From contig WELA01013572.1 of the NCBI GenBank assembly GCA_009602735.1, forward strand, positions 109,907-173,906: DNA of 64,000 bases, read 5' to 3'. The notes under the pieces are model-generated. The model saw only the letters and a program-made list of their open reading frames with translations, was not told where the DNA came from and did no database searches. This DNA comes from Mesotaenium endlicherianum (Eukaryota > Streptophyta > Zygnematophyceae > Zygnematales > Mesotaeniaceae). This document shows positions 9,449 through 18,966 of the stretch, in pieces. Numbering within the stretch: position 1 is the first letter of the stretch; every line of letters starts with the position of its first letter. The translations under genes and the position numbers were made by a program.

Positions 9449-10498
9449 CTACTTGCGTCTAAAAGCTGCTAGAATTTGCTCTTGGCCATAGGGAACATCG
9501 CTAGCATTGTCAGGGATGGCTATGGTGCGGGCAGCGGATGCCAGTGACTGCTGCAGGTGAAGCACGTATAGCTCTTTTCCTCGAGCAGATTTCCATCTGC
9601 CCATAGTTTGGGCTACGGCATCTGGGACGCCCAAGTTGGCGGCTGCTGTGGCAGCTCCCTTTCGCAAGGAGTGCGTACCCATGTGCTGTGTAAGGCCTAC
9701 CGATGCGAATAGTTCCTTGCACCACTTATTCACAGTGGCGTGTGAGGCGGGCTGAAGAGAAGGTCTGCCAGATGCCTGTATATGCCGAATTAAAGGTCCA
9801 TCGAGAGCATACTCTGGTATCTCCGCCACTAACCTACACAACATTTTTACCGGGCACCACTTGGAGTTGCTTGCGTGAAGGGCACCCCATGCGCCCTCAC
9901 CAATTTGGTCCGTCTTAGAGGACGGGAGGTGCAAGTAAATGGCTGTGATGTTTGGACCACCCGTGATGTCGAGATCCTGAATTCTCGTTTTGGCCAGATC
10001 TGAGTAGCGCAGACAAGCACTATACATGAGCATCATCGCGGCCACCTTCATGAGCGATGCGGCGGTGGCACCTGGCCCTGCGTGCTTTTCAAAAATCGCA
10101 GTGAGGGTGCAGGGTGCGACCGGCATCATGGTGTGCTTGGGTCTGGGCAGCAACCTTTGCGCTGCTTTTCTAAGGGTACTGATCTTGTCATACGATGTGG
10201 GGCTAGGTAGCTCCGCTAGTCGATGCACGCAAAAGATTGCAGCCGATGACAAATGGTATGTAGACCAGGTGACACGCTCCTGGATGAGATACAAGCAGTA
10301 GAGCCTGATCACCTCGACTGACGCCGGAAGATCCTGCAACTTATGCATTTCGCACCACCGTTGAAAACGCATCCAGTAAGTGTTGTAGGTACGCAGACTG
10401 GTAGGCGCGATAGTGTGGAGCAACACGTCCACGCTCGTGGCTTCCAAGGCTTGTAAGGCCGGATTTTTGAAAAGTCGATATTCTGCTCAACACCTCAT
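9449..10498 (-). CDS. Tyrosine recombinase of YR retrotransposon copy 1
   Basis: This lambda-integrase-type recombinase is expected to insert the element's circular DNA without a DDE integrase. The first conserved Arg lies in CLRYSDLAK, box II is HSLRKG (His and Arg present), and the nucleophile Tyr is in GKELYVLH near the C-terminus. The N-terminal part (TYNTYWMRFQRWCEMHK) is the SAM-like core-binding domain. The likely ATG (10498-10496) overlaps the RT stop as ATGA, and the second copy (33188) keeps this overlap. In copy 1 the fourth codon is TGA (10489-10487), whereas the other copy has TGT there, so this copy is nonsense-mutated or starts downstream. The rest, about 345 codons, is open. 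No intron is seen. Confidence 0.8.
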
Positions 10499-12363
10499 AC
10501 ACCCAGGCGTAAGGCTAGCACCATGCACAGAGGGATGCCCTTGCCCCCAAACGCAGCCTTGTCTGTGCCAGGCAACAAAATCGAGGAGCTATAGCCTAGC
10601 GGAATGCTCGCCTGCACACAATCTATCCACTCCGCATCGCTATCTAGCAACCGCGGCCACCAGCTGGCTGATTGCCACTGGAGTATCACTAGCGTGCAGT
10701 TGGCCTTGCATCGCAGCACGTGGTCGACTACTGGAGCGACCATCTGAGGTGGTGGAAAACAATAGTTGTTTTCACCTGCCCAGTGCTCGGTGAGGGCATT
10801 TATGGCCTCAGCGCCCACCTCTAGCCACCTAGAGTTGAACCTCGACAAGCGCGTGTTGCTTGCTGTGGCAAATCTATCGATCGAATGCGGCCCCCACTCT
10901 GCTTCTAGTCTTTGAAAAGCCTCCGGTCGCAGGAAAAAATCGTCCAAGTCTTTCCCCTTAGAGAGCTCGTCTGCCACTGCATTCAATTCCCTAGGAATCC
11001 ACTCTACGAACAAGTTGAGCTGGTGTCTAAGACTAATACCAAATACTTGAGCACAAGCATCTGCTAAATCTGCCTTAGACGAGCCGCCTTTCCTCAAAAC
11101 ATAATACATTGCTTGGCTGTCGACGCGCAAGAGCACTTGTCGCCCGCCTATCACTTGGATGGCTTTATCCAACGCTGCCTTAGCGGCAAGTATCTCCCTT
11201 AATGTTGACGATCCTCCGATGCTAGCAGCGGGGAGTGGGCCCAGCAATTCCCACGTCTGCCCTGAGGCCACCGATCTCAGTACTGCGCCCCATGTGGTCA
11301 CGCTAGCGTCGGTGTGCATGACAAAATCAGGGGCCATGGTGGCCCGAATGGGAGCACCATTGAACTTATCAAAGTGCTCCTCCCAAAAAGCAAGCTCGTG
11401 GAGCAGCCCTTCCGTCATGGGGACCATGTCATCCCAGGTAAACCCCTGGTTGATAACAGTGTACATATGGCGTGTGTACATGCCCGCGGTGCCCCCAAAA
11501 GCCACCTTCATGGAAATTAGCTGGCCTGCTAAAGATGCTATCGTTCTAATGTGCACGCTACGGGTCCTGTGGGCCATAGCTCGAACGTGGAGGAGTGTTA
11601 GCAGGAGCTTTTCCTTGCGCGTCTTGCCGATGTGCACCCAAAGTTTACGAGTGTCTATCACAACGCCCAAGAACTGTGTGATTTTTGAACACGTAAGTAC
11701 TGCCTTCTGCATATTCACCACGAATCCTGCTAGTGCAAGTTCGCCGAACACCAGCCGCATTGTTCGCGCGTGGGCGTCCTCACTGGGACAGCTCACCAGA
11801 AAATCGTCTAGATATGCTATGACTCGTATCCCCATCTGCCTCCACCTTCCCACCAGCTCTTTCACCACTCGTGTGAATACGTAAGGTGCGATCGCAAGCC
11901 CGAATGGGAGACATGTGAAAGTGTAAATCTTCTTATCCAGCTCAAACCCCAAGAACGTATGTGCATCTTCGTGCATCTTGACGTGATGATAGCTAGACTT
12001 GAGGTCAATGGTAAACACGAAGTCGTCTACGTGCACGACATCGACTAACTTATCCAACCCCTCATACCTAAATTTTACTTTTTTTAACGCTTTGTTCACG
12101 TGGCGCAGGTCATGAATTAACCGTAACTTCTTGCCCTCGACCACGTTCAAGGGGCATATGCAGTGTGGGCGACCTGGGAGAGTCCACTCTCTGGCAGCCC
12201 CAGAGGCTACTGGCTCCCCCACTGACTCACGGGCAAACTGTATGTGTTTCTCCACACCTTTATGGTTGCGCTGGTGATGCGGAGGTGCAGTATGCGTGTT
12301 CCACACCAACTTGTAGTCACTCTCAATGGTAGAGAGGACTAACAAAGGCGTACACCAACGTTT
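10495..12363 (-). CDS. Reverse transcriptase-RNase H of YR retrotransposon copy 1
   Basis: The reverse transcriptase core contains KKLRLIHDLRHVNKAL, FTIDLKSSYHHVKM (first catalytic Asp), LPFGLAIAPYVFTRVVKEL and the active site YLDDFLV. RNase H follows, with MHTDASVTTWGAVL (Asp), STLREILAAKAAL (Glu), LRVDSQAMYYVLRKGG (Asp) and a C-terminal ELNAVADELSKG (Asp). All these catalytic residues are present. There is no ATG at the front: the frame is open from 12363, just after a TGA (12366-12364) that separates it from an upstream ORF in the same frame. The stop TGA (10497-10495) overlaps the ATG of the recombinase. The product copies element RNA to DNA in a cytoplasmic or nuclear particle. Confidence 0.85.
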   Translation of the reverse strand, partial: KRWCTPLLVLSTIESDYKLVWNTHTAPPHHQRNHKGVEKHIQFARESVGEPVASGAAREWTLPGRPHCICPLNVVEGKKLRLIHDLRHVNKALKKVKFRYEGLDKLVDVVHVDDFVFTIDLKSSYHHVKMHEDAHTFLGFELDKKIYTFTCLPFGLAIAPYVFTRVVKELVGRWRQMGIRVIAYLDDFLVSCPSEDAHARTMRLVFGELALAGFVVNMQKAVLTCSKITQFLGVVIDTRKLWVHIGKTRKEKLLLTLLHVRAMAHRTRSVHIRTIASLAGQLISMKVAFGGTAGMYTRHMYTVINQGFTWDDMVPMTEGLLHELAFWEEHFDKFNGAPIRATMAPDFVMHTDASVTTWGAVLRSVASGQTWELLGPLPAASIGGSSTLREILAAKAALDKAIQVIGGRQVLLRVDSQAMYYVLRKGGSSKADLADACAQVFGISLRHQLNLFVEWIPRELNAVADELSKGKDLDDFFLRPEAFQRLEAEWGPHSIDRFATASNTRLSRFNSRWLEVGAEAINALTEHWAGENNYCFPPPQMVAPVVDHVLRCKANCTLVILQWQSASWWPRLLDSDAEWIDCVQASIPLGYSSSILLPGTDKAAFGGKGIPLCMVLALRLGV

Positions 12364-12783
12364 TCACCAGGCAACATTTGCTCCCAAATTTCCTGCAACC
12401 ACGGTTGCTTGCGGTGATACCTTCGATGCGGCGCCGTCCGACTGCACGGCTTCTTCTTTCCGCCCCAAGTNTTTCCGCCCCAAGTACCCTTGGAGTTCAT
12501 GTTCGAAATCCTTCTCGTCACTCACAAAATTACCTATGACCCCACACACGATATAGCATACCCGCGGTTGGTCTTGGCCACGATGCCTCGAACGTGTCAA
12601 CGAGTTATTAGCATCCTCCATCACCCTGCTCCGCAATTGCAGCATCGAGGTACTCTCTGCATGCACCGGCAACCAACTTGTGTGGCACATGTGTGCACCC
12701 TTTTGACATCGCATTGTCGACCCTCTATACGCGGCAATCCGAAAATTCCATAGGAGTGATCCCAACCGTGCTCCCACTGCCAA
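12364..12783 (-). CDS. Upstream ORF in frame with the YR-element RT, separated by one TGA
   Basis: About 135 codons of unrecognised protein that end at a TGA; the same frame then continues directly into the RT. The other gag-bearing copy (36201-36605) has the same ORF, the same frame and the same TGA. It contains Cys/His positions (RKGAHMCH type, CYIVC) but no motif I can name. In this copy an N at 12471 sits between two copies of TTTCCGCCCCAAGT, which inserts five codons compared with the other copy and is probably an assembly artefact. It could be an N-terminal extension of Pol expressed by readthrough, or a decayed coding region. Its function is unknown. Confidence 0.4.
   Translation of the reverse strand: MAVGARLGSLLWNFRIAAYRGSTMRCQKGAHMCHTSWLPVHAESTSMLQLRSRVMEDANNSLTRSRHRGQDQPRVCYIVCGVIGNFVSDEKDFEHELQGYLGRKXLGRKEEAVQSDGAASKVSPQATVVAGNLGANVAW
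12471..12471. other. Single-N join inside a 14-bp duplication
   Basis: TTTCCGCCCCAAGT occurs on both sides of the N. The homologous copy at about 36500 has it once. Confidence 0.7.
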
Positions 12784-13492
12784 TGCCTATATGGCTGGCA
12801 GGAGCCTTTATGCATACTTGCGCCAGGGCGCGTGCATTCAATTTGTGCTTTAAAAAACCTTTTGCCCACACTCCTCTGGCCTATAGCAGCCTTGCAATAC
12901 AACGCGCCAGTGCGCGAGGGGCGACACGCCAACAAACCAAAAAACACCAGCCGCGAGAACCAAAGCTCAATGAGAGTGATCTCCATTTGTGCGCAATCCG
13001 CCAACGCCTAGGAGGCCTGAAGGGGCTTTCTTCCACCCACGCACATCCATACGTGCGGGGTACGTCCCTCGATGAGAGGAACATGCATCATCCGCCTACT
13101 ATTGTGCTCAACAAGCAAAGAAACGTAACGGCAACTATAACAACCAACCAAACAGCCACTAATATTTACAACAATGTCTCATGTATGCAGCGACCACAAG
13201 CAAGGACCGAGTCAACAATCAATTAAACATAAACAATAACAACAATAATTATAACCAAATATTTGTGGAGTCTTAGGGCTGGTATCCCACCCACGTCCAA
13301 CAATGTTATGCTCCTTAGCGTGAGCATGTGCACCCAAATGTCCAGGGGGCCTAGGTGGCCAACCAATGCAGCAACAATTTTGCCAATAAATAATTATAAA
13401 AAATTATTTTACCAAAAAAATTAAATTGTCTATGGAGGCCAAAGGCGTGGTTAACAATGTCCAACTACTCACACTCCAAATAACAAAAAATG

Positions 13493-14545
13493 CTATGAAC
13501 GCTGGGGCTGGCCATAAGGCCCCTGGGGCGGCCCATAAGGCCCCTGGAAGTTTGCTACCTGAGCAGGTGCTAGCAAAGGCTGCCTCTGTTGGGGGCCTGG
13601 GCCATTAGGTGGCCCCGAAGGGCAAACACGAGATGTGTGGCCTACCATGTGGCAGTGCCAGCAACTCAAGTCGTTTCTAAACATCCTAGGAGCGCGGGGG
13701 TTAGCCTTAAACGCATACGGGCTGGCCCGTGGTTTGCGGTTACTAAAATTGAACTCCCTCTCCTCCTCTTTGTCCTTCTTACTCTTAGCCACTTGCTTTT
13801 GGACCCGATTTTCCCAATCCTCGCTCTCATCCTTACTTTGCATGAACTTGACAACCTCATTAATCACAGGCCAGCTATGCAAGTCCGCGGAAATGATTTG
13901 CTTTTGTCGAAAAGTTATCAAAGACAAACCTTCAGTGAGCGCGCTTTGGGCCGCTTCAATGTCTTCCTTGTCCAGCGCATCTTGAGCGTTGTGGCACAGC
14001 TCCGCGAGGTCATTCATGACCTTCATTTGGGTGCGGTTGCCCTCAGACAACTTGCCCACACCTGCAACCTCACTTTTCCTCTTGAGCCGCTTGAGCTGCT
14101 GCAGGATGTCCGCCCCTGCTCCCTCGCCATCGTGAGCTCGCGAGACCTTGCTTTGCGCTAGTTTGCTCAGTGCCTGCTGTAACTTGGCCATTTTGAGATG
14201 AGCAGCGTGCTGCGCAGCTTTGAGCTCAGCCGCTTCCGCCTTGCTGAGCTCGGCCTGCTCGCTTTCGTACTCTTTCAGGAACTCTGCATGTAATTTGGCG
14301 ATTTCGTCAGCAGTACGCTGGCTCGCTACTCTCGCCCTATCGATGTCGTTAATCTGCTCGTCATTGACCTGCTCGCCATCATTGCGTAAGTTGCTCGGGC
14401 CTCCCTGGCTTCCCTCACCTTTCTCCGTCATCGCTCGTAAGTGAGCAAACACGTCCGCGTCTCGAGTGTTCGCGGATCTATGGTACTCTATCAAGCGATT
14501 TTGAATGCCTGACATAAGATTGTTTGAGTAAGTCTCGGCATTCAA
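13493..14545 (-). CDS. Gag-like protein of YR retrotransposon copy 1
   Basis: A 350-codon frame with a long charged helical region rich in Ala/Glu/Lys (about residues 60-230, likely coiled coil) and one CCHC zinc knuckle near residue 300 (CWHCHMVGHTSRVC). The tail is Gly/Pro/Gln-rich with repeats of GPYGPPQ. It sits directly after the A1 repeat, as expected for the first gene of the element. The second copy at 34445-35490 matches it closely. It is expected to package the element RNA. The start codon used is not certain; the reading frame is open from about the end of A1. Confidence 0.75.
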   Translation of the reverse strand: MNAETYSNNLMSGIQNRLIEYHRSANTRDADVFAHLRAMTEKGEGSQGGPSNLRNDGEQVNDEQINDIDRARVASQRTADEIAKLHAEFLKEYESEQAELSKAEAAELKAAQHAAHLKMAKLQQALSKLAQSKVSRAHDGEGAGADILQQLKRLKRKSEVAGVGKLSEGNRTQMKVMNDLAELCHNAQDALDKEDIEAAQSALTEGLSLITFRQKQIISADLHSWPVINEVVKFMQSKDESEDWENRVQKQVAKSKKDKEEEREFNFSNRKPRASPYAFKANPRAPRMFRNDLSCWHCHMVGHTSRVCPSGPPNGPGPQQRQPLLAPAQVANFQGPYGPPQGPYGQPQRS

Positions 14546-14552
14546 TGTCTAC

Positions 14553-14717
14553 GCGGGTATGTGTAGCAACTACCTTCCTGCTGCAATGAGGCTTCTTTGC
14601 AACGAGAAGCCTTATGAGGGTTTCGTTTGTCGATGAGACACAACACGTGTGAAATCGATCAAATTTAAACACTTTGTCAAACTTTGGTTTGCGACATTTC
14701 ATGTCGCAAACCTTCAA
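14553..14717 (-). repeat. Split direct repeat A1 (5' end of YR element copy 1)
   Basis: 165 bp matching A2. The outer end carries the hairpin with stem GGTTTGCGACA. The inner end GCTACACATACCCGCGTAG leads straight into gag. Confidence 0.75.
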
Positions 14718-15540
14718 TTATACGGATGACAGGTGACACCATGATTCAATTCACGGTGACGCATGAAGACTACGCTATTTCATCATCAACACTGTGGCTT
14801 GTATTTGGCACCACCTATCAAGCCGTTGTTGAGATTTGAAAGTTGGTGTGTGTATAGTGCCGAGCTTCTCATACATCGTTTAAAAGCTAGCATATGGCGC
14901 TTTTCATTGTCGCCAATGAGTCTGTCTATGCCCGACAGGTCGGGAACGTATAGTTGACCTGAATTGACTGCTAAGTTCAGCTAAGTTGATCCGCGTGACT
15001 TGTTCTGAATGTTGGATGCCGGTTGATGCCGGCATGGACTTTGGTGCGAATACGACATGGACTTTGGTGCAAATACGACAGGGTGCAACAGGGCTCCATG
15101 AGGCACCATGTTAGGCACGAGTGAGCACGACACCTCTCGTCTCTTGCATGGGATGCTAACTCTTTTGTCCAAGAGGGCATTCTTTGCGAAAAAAATCAAA
15201 GAATTTGCAATTGGCGAAAAAAATCACCATGTTGCCCATCTTGGTGAATTTATTCAAAATTCACATATTTTTGCGGCATGTTTTCAAATTGTCGTCTTTC
15301 TTGCGGCAAATATCAAGCGTTCTTTATAAATCCTTGCGAAAAAACTCAACCGTCCGGAGTCGCCTGCGGCGCTTTTTCAACCTTGCGAAAATAATCAATG
15401 AGACGAAGAAATCGGCGGCTTCACTTGCAGACTTTGCGATTTTTTCAATATTTAAGGAATCTTTGTGACAGTTAGCACCCCATGGTCTTCTGCACGGCAG
15501 TGCACGGCGACCGATGGCTGACTAGCGGATATAGTTTCTA
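14718..15540. other. Intergenic, no gene seen
   Basis: AT-rich DNA with no recognisable coding region. Small-scale structure: a doubled CATGGACTTTGGTGC string at about 15033-15068, and several TTGCGAAAA strings between 15180 and 15390. Confidence 0.5.
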
Positions 15541-16310
15541 GGGTAAAATACATGTTTACCATCTATTAGCGTTGCTACTCTAGGCTTACCACCGAATGGT
15601 GCAAATTGGACAGAAATACCCAGATTCTGCCAATTTGGACAAAGATACCACTTTTTCGTCCCGAACCTGTTTTGTTGCTTTCTCACTGTATACTTTGCAC
15701 TACGAGTATCGTCGAGCACTTTAAGTTATCTAACGTGCAAGTCGTGCAACTGTCTTCACACGAGTATCTTCTGACAGTCTTTTCTAAACAACAGAGAATA
15801 TTAAACATGTGGCCAATTTCAGTTACCAATACGAACAGCTATATTTACTGTTTTCGAAATTCTAAGAGTGTTGCAAGCTTAAAGTTCTACAACTCTTTAC
15901 CATAAAAACTAAAACGCGGAAAGTATAACGTTACCTTCACAGGCCCAAAGGATTTTTGGCCCTCCCCTCCAGTCCTTCAACTTTCGGATTCAATTTCAAA
16001 TTAATGTACTTTTAAATTTTTTGTCTAAAAAGCCAAGATTCTCTCCTCGGAAACAAAAATCCTACATTGAAAGCAACAACTTTTTACCCTCGTTCATTCG
16101 TGTCAAGTCTTACTTACACGAGTTTACCAACAGGAGCTAGCTATAAGTAAAGCCTTTGTTCTCATTACTATATACTCTGAGGCGTTCGGGACAAAAAAGT
16201 GGTATTTTTGTCCAATTTGGCAGAATCTAGATAGTTCTGTCCAGTTTGCACCAATCTATGGTAAATTTAGAGTAGCGGCGCAAATCGATGGTAAATATGT
16301 ATTTTTCCCA
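15541..16310. mobile_element. Inverted-terminal-repeat element, copy A (MITE-like)
   Basis: About 770 bp. The left 125 bp (GGGTAAAATACATGTTTACC onward) and the right 125 bp (ending ATGTATTTTTCCCA) are inverted copies that share the blocks CAATTTGG, CAGATTCTGCC and CGGGAC. There is no coding potential. The interior is shared with copy B, including CCCTCCCCTCCAG. Long TIRs without a transposase suggest a non-autonomous DNA transposon (inference). Confidence 0.6.
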
Positions 16311-16359
16311 GCTTCTAACAAGATAGACCGATACAAACTGATACAGACTCCAGAATATT

Positions 16360-17116
16360 GGGATAAATACTTTTTTACCATCGATTTGCGCCGCTATACC
16401 AACTTCACCATCGGTTTGTGCAAACTGGACAGACATATACAGATTCTGCCAATTTGGAGATAAATGCCACTTTTTGTCCTAAACATGTTTTGGTACTTTT
16501 TCACTGTATACTTGTACTTTGAGTGTCTTCGAGCACTTTCAGTGATGTAGCGTATAATTTGTGCGAACTATCTCCACACAAATGTCTTCAGCCAGTCCTT
16601 TTTTTAAGAAAAAAAGTGAAGTGAACAAGTAACCAATTTCAGTGACCATATATGAGCAGCATAAATATTTCTTTCGAAATTCTATTTTTCCTGAAAGCTT
16701 AAATTGCTACAACTCTTTACCATAAACCCTAAAGCTTGGATCCTACAGCGTTACCTTCACAGTTAGGCCCAAAGGTTTTTTGGCCCTCCCCTCCAGCCCT
16801 TCAACTTTAGGATTCAATTTCAAATCACAATACCCTTCAAAAATTCCGTCTAAAAAGCCAAGATTCTCTCCTCGCAAAAGAAAATCAAACATTTAGAGCA
16901 ACGACTTCACACCCTCGTTCATTCGTGTCAAGCCTAACTGACACGAGTTTAGCGACAGAACCAACGATAAGAATAGCCTGTGTTCTCATTGCTACATATC
17001 TTTAGGCGTTCGGGACGAAATTGTGGTATTTTTGTCCAGATCGGCAGAATCTGTGTGTTTCTGTCCAGTTTGCACAAACCGATGGTGAAGTCGATGGTAA
17101 AAAAGTATCTATCCCA
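16360..17116. mobile_element. Inverted-terminal-repeat element, copy B (MITE-like)
   Basis: About 757 bp starting GGGATAAATAC and ending GTATCTATCCCA, in the same orientation as copy A and separated from it by 49 bp. The TIRs are about 120 bp. Interior similarity to copy A is high in the middle (TTCATTCGTGTCAAGCC and neighbours). The flanks show an AT-rich AATATT on both sides that might be a target duplication, which is not certain. Confidence 0.6.
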
Positions 17117-18966
17117 AAAATATTTGTCGCGGTCGCTATATCACTATGGATGACAGGCCTAGCCTGGGCCTAGCGGATTGCGTGACCATTGACTGGGTTG
17201 GACTTCGATGTGCACTTCTTGGCTTTACTTTCGAGTCTGCTAGCAGTGCTAGGGGTCCACTGGGTTCTACAGGAACGCCGATCGAAAACCATTGAAAAGC
17301 CTGCAGAGCAGGAGTGTCATTCTTTCGTGCACGCCCTGGGGTGCTAACTGGCTGCGACTTTTTTGATTCATTTAAGTTTTCGCAAGAATTGCAAGTCGGG
17401 GCGCAAAGGATTCCGTACCATTTATTAAAAGCGCAACCATCAGGGCTATAATGGGCTGAATAAATCAAAAAGTTTGAAATCATGCCGCAAGCGAAAAAGT
17501 GTCGCAATGAACGCCCGAATTTTGGAGGGAGTTATCACCCCATGGTGCACGCACGCCTTTCATTCATGTCCAGATGTCGGTGTCATATTCTCTGGGACTT
17601 CTTCAGTTCAAGTATTGTTTCATTTCAGTTGGTCCTTCTTGTCGCGTCTGTTGACGTGCATCTCCATGATATATCTTTCCTGGATTGAGAACGCCACGCT
17701 GGCGTGCAATCGTTTCTCGCAAATGAGATTGCCAGTATCCGATGGTATTCGACCATATCCGGTCCCAACACAACCTACTGGCAACCAGTACAGCCAAGTG
17801 CAGCGCATGATAACGCATTTCCGGTTTGTTCTTTCTCTGCTCTCGTCATCTTTACAATCATGCCTATTCTCTGCTACAAGTTAATCTGGTGCTGGCCAAC
17901 AATGAAGTACATTTCAGTATGAGGCGTCAGTTATACAAATGGTTACTATTGGCTCACGAGTATGACGACGGGCAAACTACTCTGGGCGGGTAGATACCAG
18001 CCGACCCCACCCTATGTCGTATTATTCTGACGTTGTCCTGGAGCTGCTGCATGTTAGCACATGTTCATATGGATAGTGCACTCCTTTTCGTAATGCACTC
18101 GAGCATTGCAGGCTTCGCGGGGTCGGCCACTCTCTGCAGGAATGAAACTCGGGTGGGGGACTACACAAGCATGCAGAAGCTCCTATGGAGGTTCCCAAAG
18201 TCTCTGCCACTAGAATAGTATAAGCCGCAAGTCTAGCATGCTTTCCTTCTGTTAGACAGAACGCGTCCTGGATGATTGCTGAGGCCTGAATTGTATATGA
18301 ATATATAACAAGCGTGGCATGCACTCCGTAATCAACATTTTTCTATTCACAATGGCGAGTCCTTAGATTTTTCTTACGGTATTGGGGCGCGGGTATGCCA
18401 CGTTGTGGCGTAAGATAATGTCGTTTCTTGTCGCGGCAATACTCAAATAGGTTTGCTTAAAACGTCGAAGTAGCTATTGTGCATGCCTTTTTTCTGGTCA
18501 ACACAAGCAGCCCATCGATTATTTTTGCTCCTACATCTTGCCCAGCTCGGATCCAGTGGTCTGTATTGACCATTATTTTGCGAGAGAAGCTGAACTGGCT
18601 TATCGCGGTCAAGGACAACGACTATCCACGTAGCTGTATATGCTCGAAACATGAAGAACAAGGTATAAACGTGGATGAGGTCAGAGTCGCAGAATGGGCC
18701 AGCCGTAGAACAAAGCGACTTTTCGGGCTCTCGATTTGATGAGGGTTAGCACAGGTGCGACAAGCTTGAGTTTAACAGCTGTTCTTATATATTGCGGCAC
18801 CATCAGTGCAAAGGAGCTGGGTCCGGATTACCAAAAAGACTGGTTGGCTTCCTATCACTGTGCACTGTTGACGTACGGAAGCGACACAAGTGGTGGACGT
18901 AGCATGGCCGACAGGGAGGCCAGCTGTCAGCTGAGGCACGTCGAGTGGTGAGTGGGTGCAGTTGTC
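17117..18966. other. Intergenic DNA upstream of the HD-ZIP gene, no gene recognised
   Basis: Only short open frames without recognisable motifs. The last few hundred bases become GC-richer and probably hold the promoter and 5' UTR of the HD-ZIP IV gene. No TATA box or L1-box could be assigned. Confidence 0.45.

Larger units (their letters stand above)
8656..14717 (-). mobile_element. Tyrosine-recombinase retrotransposon with split direct repeats, copy 1
   Basis: Read on the minus strand the order is: repeat A1 (14717-14553), gag (14545-13493), noncoding and accessory ORF, RT-RNase H (12363-10495), tyrosine recombinase (10498-9449), B1 (9346-9265), A2 (9264-9101), a unique piece C, and B2 (8735-8656). 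Split repeats A1 ... B1-A2 ... B2 plus a recombinase instead of an integrase define the PAT/Ngaro/TOC-like branch of the DIRS order. No adenine methyltransferase domain is seen. Two single-N positions (9042, 12471) sit inside short duplications and look like assembly joins. A TGA at the fourth codon of the recombinase suggests this copy is damaged. Confidence 0.85.

Noticed and set aside
17474-17922. Ser/Cys-rich frames in the 17.5-17.9 kb region
   Set aside because: Overlapping frames on both strands, no recognisable domain or codon pattern; treated as intergenic.
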